From Pseudomonas oryzicola (GTDB lineage Bacteria; Pseudomonadota; Gammaproteobacteria; Pseudomonadales; Pseudomonadaceae): 64,000 nucleotides of DNA. This document shows positions 26,580 through 34,615 of this stretch, piece by piece. The stretch lies in assembly GCF_014269185.2 (NCBI RefSeq), contig NZ_JABWRZ020000001.1, forward strand, positions 3,311,001 to 3,375,000. Direction: 5' to 3'. The translations under genes and the position numbers were made by a program. How positions within the stretch are numbered: position 1 is the stretch's first letter; each line of letters starts with the position of its first letter. The notes under the pieces are model-generated. The model made no database searches. It had not been told where the DNA came from and saw only the letters and a program-made list of their open reading frames with translations.

Positions 26580-27493
26580 AAGTCGCCATCAACGCCCTGC
26601 ATAGCGCGCAAGGTGCCCCCACGGGCACCGGCGCACCGGGCGCGACCGCGCGCCGCACCGGCCTGAGCCAGCGCTGGAAAGGCAGCCGCAATCTGTTGCC
26701 GGCCCTGCTGTTCCTTGGCCTGTTCTTCTTCGCCCCACTGGCCGGCCTGTTGCTGCGCGGGGTGCTGGAGCCGACGCCGGGCCTGGGCAATTACGAGCAG
26801 CTGTTCGCCAACTCGGCCTATGCGCGGGTGCTGTTCAACACCTTCTCGGTGGCTGGCGTGGTCACCCTGATCAGCGTGCTGCTGGGTTTCCCGCTGGCCT
26901 GGGCAATCACCCTGGTGCCCAAGGGCTGGGGCCGCTGGCTGCTGAACATCGTACTGCTGTCGATGTGGACCAGCCTGCTGGCACGCACCTATTCCTGGCT
27001 GGTGCTGCTGCAGAGTTCGGGGGTGATCAACAAGGCGTTGATGGCCATGGGAATCATCGATACGCCACTGGAAATGGTGCATAACCTGACCGGCGTGGTG
27101 ATCGGCATGAGCTACATCATGATCCCGTTCATCGTGCTGCCGCTGCAGGCCACCATGCACGCGATCGATCCGATGGTGCTGCAGGCCGGCTCGATCTGCG
27201 GCGCCAGCCCGTGGACCAATTTCTGGAAGGTGTTTCTGCCACTGTGCCGCTCGGGGCTGTTCTCCGGGGCGCTGATGGTGTTCGTGATGTCGCTCGGTTA
27301 CTACGTCACCCCCGCCCTGCTGGGGGGTGCGCAGAACATGATGCTGCCCGAATTCATCATCCAGCAGGTGCAGTCCTTCCTCAACTGGGGCCTGGCCAGC
27401 GCCGCCGCCGCACTGCTGGTGGTGATCACGCTGGTGCTCTTCTACCTGTACCTGAAGCTGCAGCCGGAATCCCCGGTCGGCAACGCGAGGTAA
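26576..27493 (+). CDS. Polyamine-type ABC transporter permease (PotB-like)
   Basis: The start at 26576 overlaps the binding-protein stop (ATGA), giving 305 residues. Six membrane helices are visible, and the EAA loop reads QAGSICGASPWTNFWKVFLPL, where Gly of the family motif is retained. The basic N-terminal extension of about 35 residues (with RRTGLSQRWKGSR) lies in the cytoplasm. It pairs with the second permease at 27499. Confidence 0.85.
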   Translation: MKVAINALHSAQGAPTGTGAPGATARRTGLSQRWKGSRNLLPALLFLGLFFFAPLAGLLLRGVLEPTPGLGNYEQLFANSAYARVLFNTFSVAGVVTLISVLLGFPLAWAITLVPKGWGRWLLNIVLLSMWTSLLARTYSWLVLLQSSGVINKALMAMGIIDTPLEMVHNLTGVVIGMSYIMIPFIVLPLQATMHAIDPMVLQAGSICGASPWTNFWKVFLPLCRSGLFSGALMVFVMSLGYYVTPALLGGAQNMMLPEFIIQQVQSFLNWGLASAAAALLVVITLVLFYLYLKLQPESPVGNAR

Positions 27494-27498
27494 CCGCC

Positions 27499-28308
27499 AT
27501 GCTCCTGTCTCCCAATGCCATGGGCCGCCCGCTACGTACCGGCCTGTACCTGACCACCGGGGTGATCGCGGCCTTCCTGCTGCTGCCGGTGGTGTTCATC
27601 GTGCTGCTGTCGTTCGGCTCGTCGCAGTGGCTGGTGTTCCCGCCACCGGGCTGGACCTTCAAATGGTATGGCCAGTTCTTTTCCAACCCGGAGTGGATGG
27701 ACGCTGCGCTGGCCAGCCTCAAGGTGGCGCTGCTGACCACCGTGGCGGCCGTGCTGCTGGGCCTGCCCACTGCGTTCGCCCTGGTGCGTGGCCGTTTCCC
27801 TGGCCGTGAGCTGCTGTACGGGCTGTTCACCATGCCGATGATCGTGCCGCTGGTGATCATCGCGGTGGCGGTGTACGCGCTGTTCCTCAAGCTTGGCTAC
27901 ACCGGCACGCTGTTCGCCTTTGTGGTCAGCCACGTGATCGTCGCCCTGCCCTTCACCATCATCTCGATCATCAACTCGCTGAAGCTGTTCGACCAGTCGA
28001 TCGAGGATGCCGCAGTGATCTGCGGCGCCTCGCGGCTGCAGGCGATCTTCAAGGTGACCTTCCCGGCGATTCGCCCGGGCATGATCGCCGGCGGCCTGTT
28101 CGCCTTCCTGGTGTCGTGGGATGAAGTAGTGCTCAGCGTGATGATGGCCAGCCCCGACCTGCAGACGCTGCCAGTGAAGATGTGGACCACCCTGCGTCAG
28201 GACCTCAGCCCGGTCATTGCCGTGGCCTCGACCCTGCTGATCGGCCTGTCGCTGCTTGTCATGTTCATTGCCGCCGCCTTGCGCCGGCGCACCGAAGTCA
28301 ACGCCTGA
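27499..28308 (+). CDS. Polyamine-type ABC transporter permease (PotC-like)
   Basis: The 269-residue permease starts 5 bp after the first permease. It has six predicted helices and the EAA loop EDAAVICGASRLQAIFKVTFP. PotC-type proteins form the heterodimeric channel with PotB-type proteins. The gap of 19 bp to the ATPase keeps the operon compact. Confidence 0.85.
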   Translation: MLLSPNAMGRPLRTGLYLTTGVIAAFLLLPVVFIVLLSFGSSQWLVFPPPGWTFKWYGQFFSNPEWMDAALASLKVALLTTVAAVLLGLPTAFALVRGRFPGRELLYGLFTMPMIVPLVIIAVAVYALFLKLGYTGTLFAFVVSHVIVALPFTIISIINSLKLFDQSIEDAAVICGASRLQAIFKVTFPAIRPGMIAGGLFAFLVSWDEVVLSVMMASPDLQTLPVKMWTTLRQDLSPVIAVASTLLIGLSLLVMFIAAALRRRTEVNA

Positions 28309-28327
28309 GCGCGCGGAGAAAACAACA

Positions 28328-29476
28328 ATGAGTGCAGTGATCAAAGCAACCGCGCCAGGCAAGACCCTGGTCAGCCTGCGCGGCCTGAACAAGCATTACG
28401 GCGACTTCACCGCCGTCGACAACCTCGATCTGGACATCCAGGAAGGCGAGTTCCTCACCTTTCTCGGCTCCAGCGGTTCGGGCAAATCCACCACCCTGTC
28501 GATGCTGGCCGGTTTCGAAACGCCCAGCAGCGGCGAAATCCTGGTTGACGGCCAGTCGCTGGTCAACGTGCCGCCGCACAAGCGCGACATCGGCATGGTG
28601 TTCCAGCGCTATTCGCTGTTCCCGCACCTGAACGTGCGCGACAACATCGGCTTTCCGCTGGCCATTCGCAAGCTGAGCGCCGCCGAGACCAGCAAGCGCG
28701 TCGACGCCATGCTCAAGCTGGTGCAGCTGGAGCAGTTCGCCCACCGCAAGCCGTCGCAGATGTCTGGCGGCCAGCAGCAACGCGTGGCGATCGCCCGGGC
28801 GCTGGTGTACGAGCCACGCATCCTGCTGATGGACGAGCCGCTGGGCGCGCTGGACAAGAAACTGCGTGAAGACTTGCAGGACGAACTGCGTCAGCTGCAC
28901 CGACGCCTGGGCATCACCATCGTCTACGTCACCCACGACCAGGAAGAAGCCATGCGCCTGTCCCAGCGCATCGCCATTTTCAGCCATGGCAGGATCGTCG
29001 GCCTGGGCACCGGTTACGACCTGTACCAGAACCCGCCGAATGCCTTCGTCGCCTCGTTCCTCGGCAACTCCAACTTCCTGCGGATCAAGGCCAGCAGCAA
29101 TGGTGCAGGCAGCTTCGAAGGGCAGCCAGTGGCGATCCGCCTGACGCCGGGCCTGGCCGCCGCGCAGGAGGTGCTGATCATGGTGCGCCCGGAAAAGGCT
29201 CTGGCCCTCACCACCGAGCAGGCCGCACGCGAGCCGCTGCCGGCGGGCTGGAACGAGGTCAGCGCCAAGGTTGGCGAGGTGTTGTTCCTGGGCGAAAGCC
29301 AGACCTGCCATGTGGTCACTGCGGGCGGCACCGAGCTGACCGTGAAGGCACTGTCGGCTGCCGGCATGCCGATGCGGCCAGGCGATACCGTGAAGGTGCG
29401 CTGGGCGGTGGCGGATGCCTGCGTCTACACCGAATGGGCCGAGAGTGACTTGAGCAAATCCGCCGGGGCGCATTGA
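28328..29476 (+). CDS. Polyamine-type ABC transporter ATPase (PotA-like)
   Basis: The 382-residue ATPase has Walker A GSSGSGKST, signature MSGGQQQR and Walker B ILLMDEP, then the switch His in VTHDQ. A C-terminal TOBE-type beta domain (about residues 290-375) is typical of PotA/MalK-class subunits and may take regulatory signals. The start at 28328 is taken because it immediately precedes the ABC domain; the upstream reading frame overlaps the permease. A hairpin follows the stop. Confidence 0.87.
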   Translation: MSAVIKATAPGKTLVSLRGLNKHYGDFTAVDNLDLDIQEGEFLTFLGSSGSGKSTTLSMLAGFETPSSGEILVDGQSLVNVPPHKRDIGMVFQRYSLFPHLNVRDNIGFPLAIRKLSAAETSKRVDAMLKLVQLEQFAHRKPSQMSGGQQQRVAIARALVYEPRILLMDEPLGALDKKLREDLQDELRQLHRRLGITIVYVTHDQEEAMRLSQRIAIFSHGRIVGLGTGYDLYQNPPNAFVASFLGNSNFLRIKASSNGAGSFEGQPVAIRLTPGLAAAQEVLIMVRPEKALALTTEQAAREPLPAGWNEVSAKVGEVLFLGESQTCHVVTAGGTELTVKALSAAGMPMRPGDTVKVRWAVADACVYTEWAESDLSKSAGAH

Positions 29477-29484
29477 AATAACCG

Positions 29485-29501
29485 GGGCCGCTACGCGGCC
29501 C
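29485..29501. terminator. Hairpin after the ABC operon
   Basis: A perfect 7-bp stem GGGCCGC/GCGGCCC with a three-base loop begins 9 bp after the ATPase stop. It lacks a T run, so it may only stabilise the 3' end. Confidence 0.4.
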
Positions 29502-29531
29502 ATCGCCAGCTTCGCAAGTATTGCCCGGCAA

Positions 29532-29560
29532 CTGTCACATTATCATCACGCTACTGTCGT
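29532..29560 (+). promoter_or_regulatory. Pho box with three 11-bp-phased repeats
   Basis: CTGTCAC, TCATCAC and CTGTCGT are spaced exactly 11 bp apart (29532, 29543, 29554), the PhoB direct-repeat pattern. The array sits 39 bp before the PstS-OmpA gene. Confidence 0.65.
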
Positions 29561-29598
29561 AATCTGCCGGCCAACTCTATGCCACAGGGCTAACCGGC

Positions 29599-30900
29599 AT
29601 GCCCCGCCTGCTTGTCTTGCTGCTTTCCCTGCTACCGCTGACGGCCCACGCCGAGCACCTGCGGGTGCAAGGATCCAACACCATCGGCGCAGCGCTGCTG
29701 CCGGCGTTGGTCCAGGCGCAATTGCGCGCCCGGCAAGCTACTGCGATCGAACAGCACCCCGGGCAACTTGCCAATGAAACCGTGATCACCGCGCGTGATG
29801 CTAAAGGGCAGCCTATACGCGTCGATATCGCCGCCCACGGTTCAAGTACCGGCTTCACCGCCCTGGGGCGTGGCGAGGCCGACCTGGCCGCCGCTTCGCG
29901 GCCGATCAACGACAGCGAAGCGGGCCAGCTGCGCGCACTCGGCGACCTGCGCAGTGCCGCCGCCGAGCAGGTGATCGGCCTCGATGGCGTCGCGGTCATC
30001 GTCCACCCCGACAACCCGCTACCCCAACTCACTACAGCACAACTGGCCGAGGTCTTCTCCGGCCAGATACAGCGCTGGGAGCAACTGGGCATTGCCGGTG
30101 GAACCATCCATCTCTACGCCCGTGACGACCGCTCCGGCACCTACGAAACCTTCAAGGCGCTGGTGCTGGAACCGCAGGATCGGACGTTGTCGGCCACGGC
30201 CAGGCGCTTCGAGTCCAGCGATGAGCTGGCCGCGCGAGTCAGCGCCGACCGCCAGGCCATCGGCTTCAGCAGCCTGCCGGCCGTGCACCGGGCCAAGGTG
30301 CTGGCGGTGGCTGAAGGTGACGCGCCGGCGATGCTCCCCGAGCGCGCGCTGGTGGCCAGCGAAGACTACCCACTGTCGCGGCGCCTGTACTTTTACCTGC
30401 CGGCAAATCCGAAACCGCAGGCCAAGGCCCTGGCAGACTTCGCCCAGAGCCCGGCCGGCCAGGCGATCGTCGCCCAGCAGGGTTTCGTCTCGCAGCAGAT
30501 CAATGCCCAACCTGTGGTGCCGCTGGCTGACATGCCGCCACGCTATCGCGCCCTGGCCCAGCAAGCGCAGCGGCTGAGCGTGAACTTCCGCTTCCAGGAG
30601 GGCAGCGCCAGCCTCGACACCAAGGCATTGCGCGATGTGCAGCGAGTGGCCGAGTACCTGCGCCAGGCCGGCAAGCTGAACGGCAAGGCGGTGCTGGTGG
30701 GGTTTGGCGACCCCAAGGAAACGCCCGGCCGTGCCGCCCTGCTTTCCCGCCTGCGCGCCCAGGCGGTGCGCCGCGAGCTGGCGCGCGATGGTGTCGAGGT
30801 GCTGCAGGTGATGGGCATGGGCGATGAACTACCGGTGGCAGGGAACGAACGGGAGCAAGGCCGCCTGCGCAACCGCCGGGTCGAGGTGTGGGTGAACTGA
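29599..30900 (+). CDS. PstS-like phosphate-binding domain fused to an OmpA-like domain
   Basis: The 433-residue exported protein (signal peptide ending AHA) starts with a PstS-type binding domain: VQGSNTIG near the N-terminus, ASRPINDSE, HPDNPLPQLTTAQLAEVFSG and DRSGTYETFKALVL. A C-terminal OmpA-like peptidoglycan-binding domain (residues about 325-433) carries NFRFQEGSASLDTKAL, LVGFGDPKE and R-L-R-N-R-R-V-E-V-W. It may tether phosphate binding to the cell wall or act in phosphate sensing rather than transport, since no pst permease genes are near. The Pho box implies induction by phosphate starvation. Confidence 0.82.
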   Translation: MPRLLVLLLSLLPLTAHAEHLRVQGSNTIGAALLPALVQAQLRARQATAIEQHPGQLANETVITARDAKGQPIRVDIAAHGSSTGFTALGRGEADLAAASRPINDSEAGQLRALGDLRSAAAEQVIGLDGVAVIVHPDNPLPQLTTAQLAEVFSGQIQRWEQLGIAGGTIHLYARDDRSGTYETFKALVLEPQDRTLSATARRFESSDELAARVSADRQAIGFSSLPAVHRAKVLAVAEGDAPAMLPERALVASEDYPLSRRLYFYLPANPKPQAKALADFAQSPAGQAIVAQQGFVSQQINAQPVVPLADMPPRYRALAQQAQRLSVNFRFQEGSASLDTKALRDVQRVAEYLRQAGKLNGKAVLVGFGDPKETPGRAALLSRLRAQAVRRELARDGVEVLQVMGMGDELPVAGNEREQGRLRNRRVEVWVN

Positions 30901-31080
30901 CCGCCGCTGCGGTTCGGCGCTGTACAGGTCCCGGCAAAAAAATGTAACAGCTCCCCATTCGGCATCCCCGGCAATCAGGTCTAGGCTCAAGACCATGTGA
31001 TACCGGGCCCCTCTGACGGCTGCCAGGCCGCCATGTCGGATCACTGTTGCCATGCAACGTCGACATTCAAGGAGGGGCTC

Positions 31081-32145
31081 ATGACAGCTCTACACACAGT
31101 CCTCACCACCCCGTTCCTCGGTACCAGCGCCTGGTTGTGGCTGCTGTTCGTGGCCATCGTCGTCGGCCTGCTGGTGCTCGATCTTGGCGTGCTGCATCGC
31201 CACGACCGGGAAATCGAAATGCGCGAAAGCCTGTTGCTGTATTCAGGCTATTTCAGCGTCGGCGTGCTGTTCGGCCTCGGGGTCTGGTATTACCTGGGCG
31301 TACAACCGGCGCTGGAGTTCTATACCGGTTTCCTGGTCGAGCAGTCGCTGTCGATGGACAACGTGTTCGTCATGGCGATGATCTTCAGCTATTTCGCCAT
31401 CCCCCGCCGCTACCAGCACCGCGTGCTGTTCTGGGGCATCCTCGGCGTAGTCGTGCTGCGGGCGATCATGATCGGTGTAGGCGCGGCGCTGGTGCAGAAC
31501 TTTGCCTGGGTGTTGTACATCTTCGGCGCGTTCCTGCTGTTTACCGGCGTGAAGATGGCGCTGTCGAAGGAAGACCACCGGCCGGACCTGGCCAACAACC
31601 CGATCCTGAAGTTCGTGCGGCGGCACATGCGGGTCACCGAGGAGATCCACGGCGCGCATTTCTTCGTACGCCTTGCTCCGCCCGGCCAAAGCAAGGCGCT
31701 GCGCCATGCCACCCCACTGTTCCTGGCGCTGGTGCTGATCGAACTGGCCGACCTGGTGTTCGCCGTCGATAGCGTGCCAGCGATCTTCGCGATTACCCAA
31801 GACCCGTTCATTGTCTATACCTCGAACATCTTCGCCATCCTGGGGTTGCGCTCGCTGTATTTTGCGCTGGCGGCGCTGATGCACCGGTTCGTTTATCTCA
31901 AGTACGCGCTGGCGATGGTGCTGATCTTCATTGGCTGCAAGATTTTCTACCACGGCATGGTGGGCAAGGTGCCGGCGTTGCTGTCGTTGGGGGTGACGTT
32001 CGGGTTGCTGTTGGGTGGGGTGGTGGTTTCGTTGGTCAAGACGCGGGGGGAGAAGGTGGCTGTCGTAGATCAGTCAGTCGAACAACCTGCAAATTCCAAT
32101 CGTACAATCGAGCAGAAAGAGGAAGACCCGCAGATGCGGGTCTGA
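31081..32145 (+). CDS. TerC/Alx family integral membrane protein
   Basis: The start at 31081 has AAGGAGG upstream and gives 354 residues with about nine membrane helices. Family hallmarks are acidic residues within helices: LDLGVLHRHDREIEMRESL, SLSMDNVFVMAMIF and ELADLVFAVDSVPAIFAIT. TerC/Alx proteins are linked to manganese export, pH response and tellurite resistance. I looked for a yybP-ykoY manganese riboswitch in the 180-bp leader and did not find the conserved boxes. The 3' end contains a hairpin that spans the stop region. Confidence 0.87.
   Translation: MTALHTVLTTPFLGTSAWLWLLFVAIVVGLLVLDLGVLHRHDREIEMRESLLLYSGYFSVGVLFGLGVWYYLGVQPALEFYTGFLVEQSLSMDNVFVMAMIFSYFAIPRRYQHRVLFWGILGVVVLRAIMIGVGAALVQNFAWVLYIFGAFLLFTGVKMALSKEDHRPDLANNPILKFVRRHMRVTEEIHGAHFFVRLAPPGQSKALRHATPLFLALVLIELADLVFAVDSVPAIFAITQDPFIVYTSNIFAILGLRSLYFALAALMHRFVYLKYALAMVLIFIGCKIFYHGMVGKVPALLSLGVTFGLLLGGVVVSLVKTRGEKVAVVDQSVEQPANSNRTIEQKEEDPQMRV
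32124..32143. terminator. Bidirectional terminator inside the terC-like gene 3' end
   Basis: An 8-bp perfect stem AGACCCGC/GCGGGTCT with a four-base loop occupies the last codons of the TerC-family gene. It lies between convergent genes; pyrimidine-rich tails occur on both sides. Confidence 0.55.
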
Positions 32146-32152
32146 GGTTTCG

Positions 32153-32542
32153 TTATCCTTTAATCATAAGGTAACCCACCAACGACCAAAGCAGCGCAAT
32201 AAGAATCATCCACAACGCAATAATCATCTTTCGCTTCAAGCACGGCGGAAAGTCCTTCAGCTCCTGCTCATCAAGCCAGCCCATATATAGGTGCAACTTG
32301 GGAAACGCAACCAAGGCGCTCACCGTACTTAACAACAAACAGCGAGACCTCAGGCTTCCTCCCCCCCAAACAGGCTTCATTTGTTCCAGATAAGGGTTGC
32401 TTGTGATAGCGGACAACGCGACTTTATAATCGCGAGACACCGCGATTTGCACATTAATAGCAAGACCTAAGAACCCAATAGCAAACGGCCCAATCAGGAA
32501 TGCCAGTTTAAATAGCGGCGGCCAACTGTCAAAGTCAGTCAT
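32153..32542 (-). CDS. Small membrane protein, probable immunity partner of the PAAR toxin
   Basis: The 129-residue protein has three hydrophobic segments (about residues 10-36, 66-82 and 104-127; the last is MIIALWMILIALLWSLVGYL) and a short soluble loop. It has no close family I recognise. The ATG lies 8 bp inside the end of the PAAR gene, so expression is coupled. The base composition is visibly AT-richer than neighbouring genes, as is common for immunity genes. Immunity to pore-forming effectors is usually given by small multi-helix inner-membrane proteins, which fits; this remains inference from position and topology. Confidence 0.55.
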   Translation of the reverse strand: MTDFDSWPPLFKLAFLIGPFAIGFLGLAINVQIAVSRDYKVALSAITSNPYLEQMKPVWGGGSLRSRCLLLSTVSALVAFPKLHLYMGWLDEQELKDFPPCLKRKMIIALWMILIALLWSLVGYLMIKG

Positions 32543-33941
32543 TTGTCACCTCATACAGCATTTCACCAGACTTCTCTCCTAGTGCACCAATGCCGGTAGA
32601 GCCTGCCGCAGAAGCGGCGCCAACAATGACAATCCCGCAGACCGGAACGCCAAGTCCACCAGTACCTATCGCGAAGACACCGCAGAGGGCAGTTGCAGCA
32701 GCACCTCCTCCCCATGCGCCAAGCATGCCGCCCCCCAGACCGCCAGCGAAGCTACCCGTTTCAGTGAACCGAATCTTTTTACATTCCTCTGTCTCACCGG
32801 GCCGACACACTTCCTGCACTTTTAGATAAGAAGAAGTCCCACCCAACCCAATCGCAGCATACCCGCCATATTCAAGGTACTTGCTGAGCCTTGCCACCTT
32901 GTCCAAGTGTGTTGCATACCCCGGAATCTGCCCTGGCCCGCCAGCCTTCGACCAATGGTGTACAAGGCTCTTGGTCGAAATATTCAAGCTTTTCTTCAGC
33001 CGCTCATAGCTGCCCAAGTAAAGCTGTTTGTTAAGCAGCGCCGCCTTCAACTGACCATCCAGTTGCTGCAGCAACTTTCGCCGCTCGGCAAAGAAGCTCG
33101 GGCTGTTCAGGTGGCCATGCTGCATGAACTCGCGCTGGTGCAATAACTCGATACTGGTCAGCGTATTACTGACCTGCTTTAACCCTTGTTCCAGCATGTC
33201 CTTGCCCACGCCCATGGACTGGCTGGCATTGCTGAGCAAGCCGGCGATTTCGGCCTGGTGCTCCATCATGAAGTCCGCTTCGGCGAAATCGAGTACTGCC
33301 AGCGCACGGCGTGCATGCTCGGCCGCCGCCATCAGCTGGCCTTCCTCACGGGTGCAGGCATTACCGTTGTCAGGGTCACCGATGACGAAGATTTCCCCTG
33401 CCTTGAAGCCCTGTTCAAACGTCGGGTTGAGCCGCTGCAGCCGTGAGATTGGCAACGTGGCATCGTGCTCGGCCAATTGCAGCAGCACCTGCGCGAACGA
33501 CATGCGCCGTGGCACTACGTAGAACCCGGGCTCCAGCGTACCGGGCAACGCCCCCACTACCGGTTGGGAGAAGTGTTCGGGGTACAAGACGTTTGACGGC
33601 TCGGCAAAGTGGGTATTGGCCCGGCCCGCAACAGGCTGCGTAGACGGCGGTGCCTCATGCAACGGTGCGACAACCCGATTACTGCCCGGCGGGCAGCCAC
33701 AGAGCACCAGCGCACCGTCCACGGCCACCCGCTGGCCGCCGGAAATAAAGTGGTCCACGCCTTCGGCGACAGTGCCCACCTGCCCGCAGAGCGGGCATGG
33801 CGTGGTGCGGTCACCTTCGCGAAGCACCATTCGACCCTCGGCGAGATAGCCGGCGTTCGTCGCAATACAGACAGCACCCGTAGTGGTGACATCACCATCG
33901 ACTGCCTGCCCTCTTCCCTCCAGATTGACGCGCATCCACAA
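32535..33941 (-). CDS. PAAR-domain protein with glycine-zipper C-terminus, candidate T6SS pore-forming effector
   Basis: The 468-residue protein begins with a PAAR-like domain (about 1-95): MVLREGDRTTPCPLCG, FISGGQRVAVDGALVLCGC. PAAR proteins cap the VgrG spike of type VI secretion systems. Residues about 138-190 resemble a LysM module (YVVP..MSFAQVLLQLAEHD...LNP...F.AGEIFVIG). A long helical region follows (200-370), then a paired-Cys segment (C379/C387) and a hydrophobic glycine-rich stretch (396-455, GGLGGGMLGAWGGG) like a membrane-inserting hairpin. I know no enzymatic motif here. The overlapping membrane protein downstream is the likely immunity gene. Composition shifts to lower GC toward the toxin end. 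No other T6SS gene is in the window. Confidence 0.68.
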   Translation of the reverse strand: MWMRVNLEGRGQAVDGDVTTTGAVCIATNAGYLAEGRMVLREGDRTTPCPLCGQVGTVAEGVDHFISGGQRVAVDGALVLCGCPPGSNRVVAPLHEAPPSTQPVAGRANTHFAEPSNVLYPEHFSQPVVGALPGTLEPGFYVVPRRMSFAQVLLQLAEHDATLPISRLQRLNPTFEQGFKAGEIFVIGDPDNGNACTREEGQLMAAAEHARRALAVLDFAEADFMMEHQAEIAGLLSNASQSMGVGKDMLEQGLKQVSNTLTSIELLHQREFMQHGHLNSPSFFAERRKLLQQLDGQLKAALLNKQLYLGSYERLKKSLNISTKSLVHHWSKAGGPGQIPGYATHLDKVARLSKYLEYGGYAAIGLGGTSSYLKVQEVCRPGETEECKKIRFTETGSFAGGLGGGMLGAWGGGAAATALCGVFAIGTGGLGVPVCGIVIVGAASAAGSTGIGALGEKSGEMLYEVTND

Positions 33942-34075
33942 GTTCCCTGTACCCGGTTCAGGGATGGAAACCTAGCATCCGCAGGGGGGCTTCGAGGACA
34001 GGGAGTCAAAAATCAGAAGTTTCCTACGGGCTGGCCAAGCTTGCAGTTTCGCCTGGCTTCACCTGCCTGGGCAGG

Positions 34076-34444
34076 CTAACGAACCAGCCAGTTCTCAACT
34101 TCATCAGCGCCATGTTCAGCTTTCCAGGCCTTCATCTTCGCGTGGTTGCCGCCCTTGGTTTCGATCACCTCCCCCGTATGCGGGTTCTTGTACTGTTTCA
34201 CCTGGCGCGCGCGACGCCTGGCTTTCGGCGCAACGGCGGGCTGGGCCGGGCGCCGACCGCCTTGCGGATCCAGCAGGCTGATGATGTCGCGCAGGCTGAA
34301 CTCATACTTGGCCAACAAGTTGCGCAGCTTGGTTTCGAACTCGATTTCTCTTTGCAGTTCGGGGCTGCCTTTCATGGCTTCCAGTTCGGCAAGTTGAGCA
34401 GCCAGTTTCTGTTCCAGCTGGCGGAATTCTGCAAGACGGGACAT
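34076..34444 (-). CDS. MvaT/TurA-family H-NS-like nucleoid protein
   Basis: The start at 34444 (MSRLAEFRQLEQKLAAQLAELE) has AGGAAGG upstream and gives 122 residues. The N-terminal coiled-coil oligomerisation region runs to about 60, followed by a basic linker (KARRRARQVKQYKNP) and the C-terminal MvaT DNA-binding signature TGEVIETKGGNHAKMKAWK. MvaT proteins bind AT-rich DNA in the minor groove and silence foreign genes. P. putida carries several paralogues. It lies directly upstream of the AT-rich PAAR module on the same strand, a plausible silencing target. Confidence 0.88.
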   Translation of the reverse strand: MSRLAEFRQLEQKLAAQLAELEAMKGSPELQREIEFETKLRNLLAKYEFSLRDIISLLDPQGGRRPAQPAVAPKARRRARQVKQYKNPHTGEVIETKGGNHAKMKAWKAEHGADEVENWLVR

Positions 34445-34615
34445 TAGCGGTACCTTCCTCAGGACGGCCTGGATTGTCTGGGTTGACAACAGATCAGTGC
34501 AGCCGGCCAAGGAGTAAGTTCCAGGCCATTGCACCAGCCGTACCGCCCGTCCCGTAAATTCAATGTTATGCAGCAACTGGCGGTCTTCTGCCCACACCCC
34601 ATGGAGACCGATTAC

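Noticed and set aside
30901-31080. Possible yybP-ykoY manganese riboswitch before the TerC-family gene
   Set aside because: The leader lacks the conserved boxes of that RNA; only a normal ribosome-binding site is clear.
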